Of a stretch of DNA of 64,000 nt, positions 31,551 through 43,829 are shown piece by piece (within the stretch, counting starts at the first letter, position 1; each line of letters starts with the position of its first letter). The stretch lies in NCBI GenBank assembly GCA_022495995.1, contig JAFEMH010002494.1:124001-188000 (forward strand), read 5' to 3'. The stretch is from Adenophora triphylla var. japonica (lineage: Eukaryota; Streptophyta; Magnoliopsida; Asterales; Campanulaceae). Both the position numbers and the translations under genes were made by a program. The notes beneath the pieces are model-generated. The model saw nothing but the letters and a program-made list of their open reading frames with translations. It did not search any database and was not told the DNA's origin.

Positions 31551-32350
31551 TCAACCATTTTCTGGAAAAGCTACACTAAAAACATAAGCAGCACTCAACA
31601 CCATTCTTTGCTGATTCAAAGCACTAATCAAAACGTTGAACGTCATCCTGCTTGGTACTCCACCTTCTGTACACATTAAGACCAAAATCGACAATGCAGC
31701 CTCAGCTTTTGCCTCAAGACAAAGCACACGGATGACATTCACGAACGTAAACAACCTCAAAGAACACCCGCGCCTAGCCATCTCGCACAAGTTATGAAAA
31801 TCCTTGTCTACCTCATTCCCTATGCAAAAATCCTCAATAGTAAGCTCATGTGCACAAGGGTAGACCTCACAAGCTTCTTCAGACATTTTATCAAACACAT
31901 TATAGGCATATTTCAGCATCCCCTTCTCCATCCTAAACTTCCTGCATAGACCTCTAAGCAATGAATTCATCAACCTCTCATCAACTCCACAACCAACATT
32001 TACCATCTCCTCATAAACTCCAAATGCTGACCAAATTCTCCCCCATTTCAACAACCCATGTAACAATGTGTTGTAGCAAATATAATCAGGTAAAATGCCC
32101 CTCCTTTTCATTCTCTTCAATAGAACAACGCCCTCCATTGACCTCCCCTCCTTGAAAAACCCATTGAAGAGAGTATTAAGCGCAACGACATTCGGCTCCA
32201 ATCCAGCCCCAATGGCTTCATCAAGCAACTCTATGGCCTCATCTGACCTACCCACTTTGCAAAAACCATTCATGACAACTGTATATGTATACATATCAGG
32301 CTTTAATGAAGATTTTTTGATCGTCAACAACAACTTATTAGCCTCTTCCA
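31551..32350 (-). pseudogene. Captured pentatricopeptide repeat (PPR) gene fragment
   Basis: PPR proteins bind organellar RNA. The minus-strand frame runs from MEEANKLLLTIKK to a stop at 31551 and contains tandem 35-residue repeats: KPDMYTYTVVMNGFCKVGRS, EPNVVALNTLFNGFFKEGRS and ILPDYICYNTLLHGLLKWGR, then more diverged ones (PSRMTFNVLISALNQQ). There is no start region, targeting peptide or upstream repeats. Instead the sequence joins a beta-xylosidase exon at about 32347-32356. About 266 residues remain, against 450-800 in a usual PPR protein. It lies at the Helitron 3' end in helicase orientation, as expected for captured DNA. Confidence 0.85.
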
Positions 32351-32670
32351 TCAAAAAACCCGAGCCTCAATAGTACAATGTAGAGATTCATCAAAACCTT
32401 ATCTATTTCAGCTTCCCTAAGCTTCCCTTGTACCACATCATTCCCATAATATTTGGAATAGAAACTTCCGCAATCCAAATCCAATCCTAAAATATTTAAA
32501 TAAAAGATAACACAATTAATGTCAATATTACAGCATAACCTCAATGTATAAACTCGATTTATTTATATAAAAGTTATTTAACCTGCTTTAAAAGCTTGGG
32601 AAACGGCATCCTCAGGCTCGTCATGCAACCAATTTTGGTTCTTTATCATTACTTCTACAGAATCACAATC
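32350..32670 (-). pseudogene. Captured beta-D-xylosidase gene fragment (two partial exons and their intron)
   Basis: Exon pieces at 32583-32670 (CDSVEVMIKNQNWLHDEPED) and about 32350-32486 (GLDLDCGSFYSKYYGNDVVQ, then REAEIDKVLMNLYIVLLRLG and FFDG) flank a normal GT/AG intron (32487-32582) that splits a Gly codon. These are strongly conserved blocks of plant beta-xylosidase/alpha-arabinofuranosidase (glycosyl hydrolase family 3), secreted cell-wall enzymes; SDCDS is the region of the catalytic nucleophile. The fragment stops right after FFDG and continues as PPR sequence in another frame. Upstream it begins at or near an exon boundary and then meets the helicase end. Confidence 0.85.
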
Positions 32671-34612
32671 TTAAACTATGTACCTAATAACAAAGAGCAT
32701 TAGTCCTAAAATAAATTGACATTCAAAATCAGATACTCTAACCGTCCCTAAATGAATTAATGGAACGGTTAAAGGTCATAAATTTTGTATTACCTCATAA
32801 TTTGTGAAAAACTTCTTTATAGACCACGTTAGTAGTAAACTCGCTCGTTTCACCATCCTTTTCACACATCAAAACTTTGAGCCCATTTTTGCTTGTAACC
32901 CTCGAGATTGCCACATACAACCGCCCAGTGATCGAATACGGGTCGAGGAAGGTAAAGCCCAACATTTGAAAGTGATTGTCCCCGACTCTTATTTATAGTC
33001 ATAGCGAAGCAAACATTTAATGGGAGCCGCCTACGTTGGAATTTAACAGGAATTTTGTCATATTTGACGGGCTCAACATCATTCGGGCACAAACACCTTC
33101 ATTCCTTTATTCTTTCCTGAAAGTATTCTTGGTTCAACTATATGTTTTCCCATATTTGTAACGATCATTCTCGTTTCGTTGCATAATTAGAAGCTTGATC
33201 AATGTTTCGAGTAGCATCACTATACACCCAACCTTCAAACGTATGGAATGGTTCGGCAATTCGGAGCATTTAATTGTATTAAGAAATTCAACGTAAAAAT
33301 ACATCCTCGTGGCCGCAATATCTCCGTCCTCCTTGCTGATGCTATCAGAACTCATATACAACACTTCATCACCGGGCAACATCGACATCACATAATCATT
33401 GATAGTATCTACTATCTCATTAGTTGGTGCCAAAATTGCTCTATCCTGAAAAAATCCATCAATGCGCATATTATGTAATATGTCAGGATACGTGTTTTCA
33501 ACGATGGTTGCAATAGGATCAGTTGTATCTCTTATCAAAATATCATCGGGTAACTTAATGTCAACTTCTCCATCATTTTCTTCACCGACATCCCCATCTC
33601 CTACCCGTAATATCCATTCAGCAAAATTTTTGATCTCTAGAACATCCGAAGAAGAAGAGGAACGTACCTACATTTATGCAATGAATGAGATGAAACATTT
33701 AGTTTATGCAACAGGGAAATGTAACATGTAAAGAGTTTTAAATTAGATCATTTACCTGCAATCTCATATTTTTTGTCAATTTTAGGACCTCACACGAATT
33801 CCAAAGTTTAGATGAACTGATGGCAGCATGTACAATATCATGTCAGCTTTCTTTAGGCACAACAGACAATATTTGCCTGAAATCTCCTCCAAAAACAACA
33901 ATTAATCCACCAAAGGGCTTATCAGAGCAACGACCATCATGAGTACGCATAATGTCCCTCAAGCTCCGGTCAAGCGCCTCAAAGCAGTGCTTGTGTTCCA
34001 TCGGAGCTTCATCCCAAATTATCAGCTTCGTTTTCTTTAGGAGACCACACAAATCAGAACCTGGCTTAATCTTGCTGCACGTTGAGCTTTCATCGACTTG
34101 TATGGGTATGCCAAATCTGGAGTGAGCAGTCCTACCCCTCGGAAGTAGCAACGAAGCTATACCGCTAGAAGCCACCGGAAGAACTATATCCCTCCTACTT
34201 CGCAAGGCGGAGCACAATGTCTTCCATATGAAAGTCTTCCCCGTGCCACCATACCCATACAAAAAGAAAACTCCACCATCTCCTCTATCAATAGCCGTCA
34301 TGATCTTTTCATAAACCATCCTTTGTTCTTCAGTCAAAGATTTATGTAATCTAGAGTGCTCAGCCTTCATCTCCTCAACATCATAAGACATTTCATCTAA
34401 TATTAGCATATTCTCCGCATCAGAAATTACAGAATTGCTTGGTTGAGGCATATCTTTAAAATTTTGTAGACCGCTGCAATTCACTGCCAATAACTTATCA
34501 ATCTCAGCCAATGCACAATTTTTAACTTGCTCTTCACTGAGTGTCAAACCTATGTATAATAAAATAGATTGACATTAAAACGAAAAATGATAAAAAAATG
34601 ATTAACTAAATA

Positions 34613-34827
34613 CTCCCTCCATCCCAGCAGAAGTGAAACTTTGAGAAAACTTGATCAAACTTTAACCACTAATGTAAATACAATATAATCCCTCAGTAAC
34701 AAAATAGAAAGTAGGATTATTACTTTGGGATGTTTTTTTCAGGCAGAATTTGCTCTTGATCTGTTAACTGTTAGTCAAAGTTTGATCAATTTTACCGAAA
34801 GTGTGCCTTCTTCTAGGACGGAGGGAG
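34613..34827. mobile_element. Stowaway-type MITE inside the Helitron helicase
   Basis: The ends are CTCCCTCCATCCC and GGACGGAGGGAG, inverted with few mismatches and flanked by TA on both sides (34611-34612 and 34828-34829), the Tc1/mariner target. The length is 215 bp. It lies between the two main helicase blocks, perhaps within an intron. Confidence 0.88.
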
Positions 34828-35750
34828 TATAGTTGAAAAACTAATCAATAGAATAAAAGATTGACCAAGATTATTAGTCAAAGTATGATTTAACATAATA
34901 AAGTGTTTACCAGGATTGTTAAAATTCTTTTGATGCTTGTAGTTGACATCGTCGACGTAACTTGCCAAGTTTGATTCCAGACATCTTGTGGCCTCGACAT
35001 ACTATTAGATAACAGTAGCATCGCGAAAAGTCTTCGTAGATAATCCGGTGACCCCCATTGACTTGCTTCTTTTATTCCATCAACATACTCCTTATCATCG
35101 TCTAACAATCCTAGTGCATAACACACTTTTTTGTAATCACCATGCACTATATTATTTACGCTTCTCAAATCATCGTAACACGTAGCACCAGCAATGTGAT
35201 TTAACATCAACCTCAAATAGTAGATATCGCCTGAATTGATGGGGACATGATAAATTCGTCCAATTGATGTGCCTCTCCTTCTAGGACGCCATTCTCGCTT
35301 TGACTTATCCCAAACAAAATGCTGCGGAAATTCGTAATACTTGTACTGTCGAGCCTCTGGATTCTCACGATTGATCTTCATCCACTGTAAAAATTGTGAT
35401 TGGGCAACAATAGGCTTACCCACAACATCCGTAAGATAATCGCCATCTCTGAAAGGAATGGTTTGGTCTCCCTCTAAATGGAAAGATAAGCGCTCTACAA
35501 CTGGTGTCCTGTAATGGATATCAAATGCAAATATTCTCCACATCGCTTCACATGCAGAGACATATCGACAATCGATATACCTTTTAATTTCATCATTCAC
35601 TTCAAAACCTACCCCTATTCTGTCACTTCCCTTGCTGATAAACTTGAATAAGTACTTTATTGATTTGCTTTGATTACAGTATTCCACGTTGATGTGAGCC
35701 CGGTACTTCAACAACAGTTGTGGATTATAAGGCACAATATACCTATTATC

Positions 35751-36072
35751 AAGGAAAACTCCGTTTTTGTCTACATTTGCCCCAGTGTCTCTCCTCCGGT
35801 AAACATAATATCCGTTCTCGTCAACGGAAGTGCCTTCATTAAAGCTTTTGGGGAAGTTTTTCGTGCATCTTTTGTTATCCATGCAAGGAGATTTTAGGTT
35901 AGCAACACCACAAGGAAAACTCCGTTTTTGTCTACATTTGCCCCAGTGTCTCTCCTCCGGTAAACATAATATCCGTTCTCGTCAACGGAAGTGCCTTCAT
36001 TAAAGCTTTTGGGGAAGTTCTTCGTGCATCTTTTGTTATCCATGCAAGGAGATTTTAGGTTAGCAACACCAC
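35751..36072 (-). repeat. 161-bp tandem duplication in the Rep/helicase gene
   Basis: AAGGAAAACTCCGTTTTTGT starts at 35751 and again at 35912, and the two copies are almost identical. Since 161 is not a multiple of three, the duplication shifts the frame and ends the first reading in VFLVVLLT and a stop. Confidence 0.85.
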
Positions 36073-36262
36073 AAGGACCATGCACCATATATTCTTTCAC
36101 GGCCTCATACAATTCCAGATCAGTTTCTTTATCGGGATCTCAAAGACTTATACACTTGTTGACATCCTCAGCGATTAGTGCTTGGTCTTTACTTTTGAGA
36201 AAAAGAAGAATATGAGCATGGGAAAGACCTCGTTTTTGAAACTCCACTGTGTAAACAACTGT

Positions 36263-36801
36263 ATAAAATAAAAAATGTGCATAATTAAAATTATTGTACC
36301 AAAAAATAAAATATGTGGTTTAGTTATTATATATAGCACCCGTCCTACTATAATTTGTAATTTTGATCAAGTTAACCAAAATTATCAAAAAAATGTAGGA
36401 CAGATGGATAAAACAATTATATTAACAATTATAATAATCGAAATATAAATATAGGTGGTAACTGGAATAAAATAAAAACAAAAATTGAAAACATTACAAT
36501 TTAATTACATGTAACTCAAATAAATGTCTCCTATTATATTTCCTAAAATACTTTCTTATTTAAATATAAGTAGTGCAACCACTGAAAATATACCCATTAC
36601 AATCACTCTCATAATGTCCAAAAACAACAATTATTTTGGACCATAGGAAGTAAGTTTTCTTTCAAAAAAGAATTTAAAAATTTTAATTTTAATCATAATA
36701 TACCATTAGTTATTTTAATTTTTTTATGAAATTTCAGTCAAAAAATCAAATTTTATTAAATATAATAGGTTAATTAATTCCTTTTAATATACGGTAGTAC
36801 T
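36263..36801. other. AT-rich remainder of the Helitron up to the Tat-2 insertion
   Basis: Probably intron sequence of the Rep gene. A short inverted pair (CCGTCCTAC at about 36348 and GTAGGACAGATGG at about 36396) may be a degraded small MITE. No exon is recognised. Confidence 0.4.
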
Positions 36802-38528
36802 TGTAAGTGCTCCAATTTGAGCTTGTTAGAATTTTCGTTAGAAAATTAACGAAAGTCATAACAATTACTAACATTCCTAACAATCCTAACTTTTCTAACA
36901 AAGTAAGGGTAAAATGGGCATTGCTATTTAGAGTTAAACCTTCCAAGGAATCTCAAAAAGCAAAAGAATTAAGAAAATCCCGAAACAGCAAGTTGAAAAA
37001 CATTTTCTGCTGAGATTTTTGAATTTTATTCCTTGTGTCCAAAGCTGGAGCTGCATTTAATGAACAGTGCACGCCAAGCAGACCAATCCGCGCGGATGAC
37101 TTTGTAAAGTCAGGAGGGCTATAAATTGAGCCCTCCAGTCACAAAAATAAGGAGGAACAACACATTTTGCACCGAACCTCTGGCGAAATATAGAGAGAAA
37201 ACAGTGAGAATTCACTTGAATTGTCACCATTTTCTCTCCAATCTTTCCCAATTCATACTCATCCATTCACTCTCATATTAAAGCCCTAAACACTCATACA
37301 TACAAGCCAAACCCTCAAGAACACAAGGAAGATTGGTAAACCCTCCTTCTCCTAACCCTAAATCTCAACCATGCATGCATTTGCAAACTACAAAATGTAG
37401 TTCTTTCATCTTCTTGCTTTAGATCTAAGAAGATCACCATGGAAGACCATCTCCATGGATGATCTTCTACAAAGATCAACATTATTTTCAAGTTCTCTTA
37501 CTTTCTTGCAAAGAAAACTCATTCTCAAAACCCTAAAAACCATTTTCAAGCATAAAATCTCATTTTCAAAGAATAAAAATCCCCTTCCCAAGCAAATGAA
37601 ATGCTTAGTCCTAATGTACCCCAAGGATGGTTTGGTATAGTTGATTCACCACTAAAATGTCTAGTGATCACTAACCAAAACCTAGGGAAATGGGGACAAG
37701 CATGGATGCAAAACCCCCTTTAAAATCATATTCTCCTTCTTGGAAAGTTGCTGTCCAGTAGCAATTTTCCCAGACCTCAGTCCATTATCTTAATTTTTGG
37801 ACACAGATGAACTTGGAATTTGGTGTTGACTACAAAACACTTTTTGTATCCAACATCCAGAGCTTTCCAGAAATATTTTTACTTTATTTTTTGGGTGAGT
37901 AAAACTCCTCTTTTAAAATTTTCTTTCAGAGTCTAGTTCATCAGCTTCTGGGAATCCAGATCTCATATCTGAGGTTTCCAGAAGGTTTTGACCCCTCAAA
38001 TCTTCTCCAAAATGGAAAATTCCTTCGCAAAAACCTTATTTAAGGTGTCTAGAACAACTTTAATTCTCTGAGTTTATCCATATTATGAAGTTTTAAGACC
38101 CTTGAATACATATCAAAATCAAAGGTCCACTGCCTTTTTCATTCTGGCAGAAATGGCTCTCAACTTCAAAAGGTCTTTTGAGTACCAAATCTCAATCCAA
38201 AAATCTCCCAAAAAATCATGGGATCAGTTTAAAGTCTTGAAAAGATATCCCTATTTTTACTTTTCTGAGTTTCAAAGTATTTTGGCCAACACACACACAC
38301 ACACACACCCAAATGATTTTCAGCTTGGAAGACTCGTTTTACGAGGCATTCCGGGTGCACACTAACGTCCTTCCCGGCGTGTAACATGACCTCCGAACCT
38401 AAATCTCTGATCTCGGGCTTTTTTCAAAGTTTTGGCCCTCAAAATTAAAATGGCGTGGCGACTCCGTTTTCGTTGATTTTTTCAAACAAAAATGGGAAAA
38501 TTTTCGGACACAATCACACATCATCACA
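36802..38528 (+). repeat. Tat-2 5' LTR
   Basis: It starts TGTAAGTGCTCC and ends CATCATCACA. The TATA box (37120-37127) sits inside a perfect inverted repeat (37113-37136). A CA repeat lies at about 38287-38310 and the primer-site mimic at 38456-38466. It closely matches 53166-54920. Confidence 0.92.
37120..37127 (+). promoter_or_regulatory. TATA box of the Tat-2 LTR within an inverted repeat
   Basis: The box TATAAATT is flanked by GGAGGGCT on the left and AGCCCTCC on the right. The arms are conserved in the right LTR (53493-53516). Confidence 0.65.
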
Positions 38529-38529
38529 G

Positions 38530-38547
38530 TGGCGACTCCGCTGGGGA
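38530..38547 (+). promoter_or_regulatory. Primer-binding site of Tat-2
   Basis: TGGCGACTCCGCTGGGGA, identical to that of Tat-1, two bases after the LTR end. Confidence 0.85.
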
Positions 38548-39890
38548 CTAAGCTTTTTTTTTTAAAAAAAATGGTATTTGGTATATTGGTGGAAACCACT
38601 AAATTTCCCGTTATCGCCTCCTAACACGAGTCGGGGATAAATTGTGGTCTAACAATCCCACGTACCGGTATCACCGTTTTCAAAAAAAAAAGAAAAGCTT
38701 TTGAGGGTCAAGCTTTCGTCCCGGCTTTGAAAATCATTTTTGTGTGTGTGTTGATTTTTGCACAGTTTTCATGTTGTTTTGGCCGCCTCGGAGAAAGTCA
38801 AAATTTTGACTGTCGGAATAATGTCCCTAACTGTCGGAATTTTCGTGCTTATGTGCTCATTAAATTTCAAAAAAAAAATTTCAAAAAAAAAAGGATTTTC
38901 AAAAAAAAAAAGAAGAAGAAAATTTCCAAAAAAAAAATCATGCATCATATTTTTAAGACACATAAAAAAAAATCTCTATTTTACTCAGAAAAAGAATATA
39001 GACTGCTTGCACACTACGCGCACGTGACCGTACACTGCACACTACGTCCTTAACCCGGGGAAATCCTTGTCGCGGTCCGTTTGGTCTTATTACGCCTCTC
39101 GGATGAGCACAGGACTACCCAAACATCCCATGGAGCCTCGTGTCGACCATGCACTTGTCCGTGACACACTTTGTCAGAGACCGGTTGGTTTTTAGTAAGT
39201 ACGTGTCATGCCTGTCCGTGTATAGACCTTTCCTTTCAAGCCTTTGTCGGCATACCGACTCAATATCTTTCGGGGACCCTTATCGGTCGAAGTTACGCCG
39301 GTTTTCCGCCGCGGACTTTGACCAAGATATTGACCGGCGCCTTGACTTCGGCTCGGCGCACAAATTATACACCGACTCCCGGCATTGACCGAGTCATCAA
39401 GGATTAATGAATATTCCATGCCTAATTACGGCTTAGCGACGACAAGTCAAGATCAATTGTGGACGCTTATCGGTCCAAATCATGCCGACTTTTCGTCGAG
39501 CCCTCGGACATGATCTTGACTTTTGACGTCGGCTTTGTCCGTAATTTACATCGAATGCTCGTTAAGACTCGATTACCCGCCGAACTTTTAGGATCGTTTT
39601 TCTTTCGGTCGGTGGGACCCGCTTGCCCTATAGGACCCTCGCCGGCCGTCCATCCCCGGGAGGTCGAAATACGGGTGGAATACGAGGGGCTTATAGACGT
39701 AGTGACGGGGCCCGCGATCCGAGGAATCGAGTAGTTTGCGAAAAAGAAGAGCAATCTTTTCCAACCGATTAGGTTAATAAAACATGTTTTAAGTAAACGT
39801 GAACAAATAAGCGCATGTTGCATGAGCCTAAAGCCCAAACACCTACCCTCCTTCCATTCCCAGGACATCGAACCCTCGTGTCCTTTCCCC
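38548..39890 (+). other. Tat-2 leader
   Basis: A-rich runs (38868-38940), then a GC-richer stretch that includes the block shared with Tat-1 (39605-39720; here it encodes VEIRVEYEGLIDVVTG). It may be the first part of gag or an RNA signal. No intact frame is present. Confidence 0.55.
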
Positions 39891-41330
39891 ATGACTCCGC
39901 ACAAAGCTTGGTTTCGGGCACCGGGTCACCGTTTGATCGGTTGGGAAGAGTCAGCGCATCGTCGGCTTCACCATTTGTTCCGACTCCGGGTTTGAGAATG
40001 TACGCATCGGCCGGTAATGATGGGGATAACGTTGCTCCGTCCTCCAAAATCCCTCGAACAGACCGGTATTGGATCCGGTTGGTAGAACGAGATGAGACTT
40101 CGACATGAGGCTCAAATTGATGACCTGCGGGGTTGTCGCAAGTCATGGTTTGACTATCGAGTCTCAATTCCGATGGCACTTTTACCGCAAAGAAGGAAGA
40201 GGGTTCTCCTCCTCTTCTTAATAGTCCCGGATACATCAAGATGCTACCCCAAGATTCCTATGTTTCCACCGCCGGGACTCCTGCCCGTCGACTTACGGGA
40301 CAGCGGCCCCCAAACAGCGATCGGGGACGAAAGAGTTCGGTATCTTGTCGGTTGTCCCCTCTCAAAGTGATGATCCCACAAATATCGGCTGAGTGATGAA
40401 AATCGGGGAACAGTTGAAGAAATATGGTCAGCCATCAAAGCCCTGGAAGAACGCTGAACGGACGGCGGGCTGGATTGAAGAGGCCACACGCCACTTCGGG
40501 ACCTTAACAATATCCCAATCGGCTGGGGCTACCACGAAGGACAAATATGTGCCCGTTCCCGGGACCTCAATATCTCTCATTATCCGGCGGAGTCCAATCA
40601 CTCGCTACCGGATGAGCCAACGGCGAATCCCCGGACCGGTTCCACTCAAAGTCATTCCACCACCGCTCAACACGAGGTCCCAAATCCGCCACCGGCCGTA
40701 GAACACATTTGGTGGGATATTTGTGGCTATCCCGATTGCCTTGAAAGGGACTATCGGGGAATTTGGATACACGAGGACCGTCCTCCTAAGAAAAAGAAAA
40801 TTTCCTCCCGGCAAAAATTGAAGGAGAGATTCGAGGCCGGTGATAACGGTGTGGGAACGCTCGGGGAGCCATGCAGGGGATTTGATTATTATGTACTCTA
40901 CTCCGGTCGGTCTTCCCCCAAAGCAAAAAGGGGTAAAAGAGCGAGAAAAGCCTTGCCAACGACAGAGTTGAGACTTTCGGATGCAGTGCTGCGAACGTAA
41001 GTCCAGCCCCCTCGGGGTCGGCAAGGTTCGGTTGTCCGGTTCCAGTATACACCGATGAAGAAAAACCGCGCCGGTCTGGCGTTCCCACTCAATCAACATG
41101 TTATTTGGAGATGGCAACCGCCACAAAAGGCATCGGTATAACCCGGGGGCTTCGGCAAAGACTCTACCTCGCAAGCAAAAAGCACGAAGTGACGGGCTTG
41201 ATGACTCTCTATCCCGAGACAAGGACCAAATCTATGATCCTCACCTATATGGGAGTATGATCACCTTCTGCGATGAAGATTTGCCAAGAGATGTCTCCCA
41301 ACACAATGAAGCTTTGTACATCACTATTCG
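39891..41330 (+). pseudogene. Tat-2 gag region, degenerate
   Basis: Open pieces in shifting frames (39815-40108, 40092-40370, 40393-40701, 41098-41361) lie where gag is expected, between the leader and the protease. The last piece ends in EALYITIRLNTMSLPGY, which leads into the protease. I could not find an intact knuckle, and individual frame boundaries are uncertain. Confidence 0.5.
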
Positions 41331-41690
41331 GCTCAACACCATGTCACTCCCAGGGTATTAGTGGACAATGGATCATCGGTAAACGTCCTTCCCCTCGGCA
41401 TGATGAGGGCCCTCCGCATAAATGAAAGGCGCGTGATCCCATCTACCCGGCTGTCAAGGCCTACGGACGGTTCGTCTCGTCCCATTAAGGGACGGTGACT
41501 CTGGAACTACGGTACGAAACCCAAATGGTGCCCGCAAAGTTCCATGTAATGGATATCCCCTCCTAGTTCACAGCCCTACTAGGGCGCCCTTGGTTGCATC
41601 ACATGAAAGCCATAGCCTCCACTCTCCACCAATGCGTCAAATTCATCAAGCGGCGGGAGACCTTGAAGTCATAAGGGGTGACGGTTTCCT
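41331..41690 (+). pseudogene. Tat-2 aspartic protease region
   Basis: A retropepsin-type DNGSS motif with NVLPLGMMRAL can be read at about 41362-41415. Downstream come VPAKFHVMDIPS and LLGRPWLHHMKAIASTLHQC, typical of the retropepsin second half. Stops interrupt the reading. The protease would cut the Gag-Pol polyprotein. Confidence 0.65.
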
Positions 41691-42839
41691 CATAGGGAAC
41701 GAAGCCGAAACAATAGCCAAGAACGCCCACGAGTCAAACACAGGGGCTACATCCTTCAAGAGGCAAGTCTCGCCGGCATCCTTTGGAATCCGGCGATGCC
41801 AACTATGTCGACACACTCAAGCGAGCGAGACTCAGAAGAAGTTCGATTCATCAAATTTAATTGCTATTTCCAACACTTGGAGGCGTCTTTGGAAGGAAAC
41901 GGCGAACACCGCCATGATACGGGCACACAAGTCTCCGGTCCTCAATCACGAGATTTGTCGGCATTACGCAAACCCATTCTTTGGCCTCGCCGAGCGAGGA
42001 GATTTTCATGATAAAAGTCGACAAACACCGACGGACTCGGCTCGAATCTATGAACGTCGTGTGGGACGTCCTCCTTCTTGAACTACACTGCCGAGCCTTT
42101 CCGCTCGAGTATGGGACATGAGATTTTTCTAGCGGCACACCGAGACGCAATACGTCCTTACATCTGGATTGAGCGGTCGGATTGTGACGAAACGGAAATC
42201 CCGGGATTGAGGAAGATCCCTACATCCACATGCTCGGCTTTCGGACGCCAAACACAATTGATTACGGTTCGAGACAAAGAGATAATAGCAACGGCGAAGA
42301 GGGAGCACGAGACCATGCCTTTCCCGAGTTGTGAAGCCACCGACAGCGATGCCGCTAAAGAATTGGGAAACTCTCTCGAGCCCGTCCACGACCAAAGAGG
42401 AAATGATCACCAAGCTTGGATTGGTCCCAGATCCTTTCGTGTCAACCTTTGTAAAGTCCTCCGAGTCTCTCATTGTTGAGTTCGGAGTCTCTCGAGTCGT
42501 CAGATGGCCTTACGCACGAAGACTACGAGTGCAGTAGCGAACATTGTGTTCCCCTTCGTCTTGATGAAATGATGAACCTTTACGAGTATCCCTTAATTGC
42601 AACTTTAACTAATGATGAATTAACTAATAATCTAAAAACGGTTAATAACGATTCACTAGATGAAGAGAGCGGACACATTAAATGAACAATATATCAAAGA
42701 AATCTTTAAGCGGGTTGTCAGGAAGAGGAAAATCGAGCCCAGTGCCGAAGAGATTTTGACGAGTGTGAATTTGGGAACTGCGGAAGAGCCTAAAGAGACG
42801 CAAATTGGTAGTTTCTTGAAGGGATGAAAGGGATGCCCT

Positions 42840-43720
42840 AATTGAGTGCTAAAAGAATTTGTGGATGTGTTCGCATGGTCCTATAAAGATATGCCGAGGC
42901 CTCGATCCTTCCATAGTTGAGCACCGAATACCGCTCGACCCAAAAGTCAAGCCGGTAAAAGCGAAACTAAGAAGAATTAAGCCCGAATGGTCCCTACAAG
43001 TGAAAGAGGAGATAGAAAAGATGCTCGGGCGGGATTCATCGGGGTCATTGAATACCCTACATGGCTTTCCAACATAGTAACGGTGACCAAGGCCAACGGA
43101 AAGATCCGGTCTTTGCGTAGACTTCAGAGACTTGAACAAAGCCGGTCAAAAGACGATTTCCCCACGCCAAACATCGACATTTTGGTAGATTCCACGGCCA
43201 ACCATGAAGTCAAATCCTTCGTCGACGGTTTTGCCGGCTACAACCAAATCAAAATGGCGAGAAGAAGATCAAGCCAAAACGGCCTTCACAACCCCTTGGG
43301 GCACCTTTGCTACACGGTCATGCCATTCGGACTAAAGAATCTTTGGGGCTACGTACGAAAGGGCGGCTACGGCTACGTTCCATGACATGATCCACAAAGA
43401 AATTGAGGTCTATGTGGACGACATGATAATACATTCCGGAGGATCGGATGGCCGGCACTTTGTTGATTTGAGAAAATTCTTCGGCCGCCTCAGAGACCGC
43501 GACATGAGGCGAATCCGGCCAAGTGCACTTTCGGTGTAAGACGAGGTAAGGTGCTAGGATATATGGTGACGAACGGGGAATCGAAGTAGATCCCCGGAAA
43601 ATCAAGGCGATAGTTGAAATGAAGCCACCAGGACAACGACGAAGTGAAATCCTTCATGGGAAGGCTATGATACATAAGCCGCTTTGTAAATCGGTGACCT
43701 CGATCTGCGAGCCGATCTTC
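42840..43720 (+). pseudogene. Tat-2 reverse transcriptase, frameshifted
   Basis: Reverse transcriptase copies element RNA to cDNA. Blocks in order: LDPSIVEHRIPLDPKVKPVK, WSLQVKEEIEK, GFIGVIEYPTWLSNIVTVTK, FPTPNIDILVDSTANHE, VMPFGLKN, then YVDDMI (about 43411-43428), the catalytic motif, and a thumb-like SFMGRL..YISRFVN (about 43650-43690). At least four frame changes separate them, so no active enzyme is encoded. Confidence 0.9.
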
Positions 43721-43829
43721 AAGTTGATGAAGAAAAATGCCTACACGGAATGGACCCCGAGAATGTCGGCTTGCCTTTGAGCAGATTAAGGCATACCTTG
43801 TGAATCCCCGATTCTCTGCCCACCACATC

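Larger units (their letters stand above)
32793..36262 (-). pseudogene. Helitron Rep/Pif1-like helicase, degenerate
   Basis: Helitrons move by a rolling-circle process using a HUH nuclease and a Pif1-family helicase. From the 5' side: an acceptor near 36262, then EFQKRGLSHAHILLFL with the HxH of the Rep domain, the Helitron-specific region (IKRYIDCRYVSACEAMWRIF), a Stowaway MITE at 34613-34827, and the helicase with Walker A GYGGTGKTFIWK, Walker B LIIWDEAPM and GGDFRQIL. Later motifs are INKSRGQSLSNVGLYLPRPV and VVYKEVFHKL with a stop near 32793. Breaks include a stop after KCISL (about 36139), a 161-bp tandem duplication (35751-36072), a TGA at 33843-33845 and frameshifts near 33200 and 32920. 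Most of the Rep N-terminus is missing. Confidence 0.88.
31143..36801 (-). mobile_element. Helitron, 5'-truncated, with Rep/helicase pseudogene and captured gene fragments
   Basis: On the minus strand the 3' end is a hairpin (CCCGTTGAATTTCGACGGG, plus-strand 31154-31172), then CTATGAA and CTAG, with a T after it: the standard Helitron 3' end. Reading 5' to 3' on that strand come Rep/helicase (36262-32793), a beta-xylosidase fragment (32670-32350), a PPR fragment (32350-31551) and the terminus. The 5' end (TC...) is not present: at 36802 the LTR of Tat-2 begins inside what looks like a Rep intron. The helicase is broken, so the copy is dead. Confidence 0.85.

Noticed and set aside
32095..32373. 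Plus-strand frame overlapping the PPR fragment
   Set aside because: Antisense shadow of the PPR repeats.
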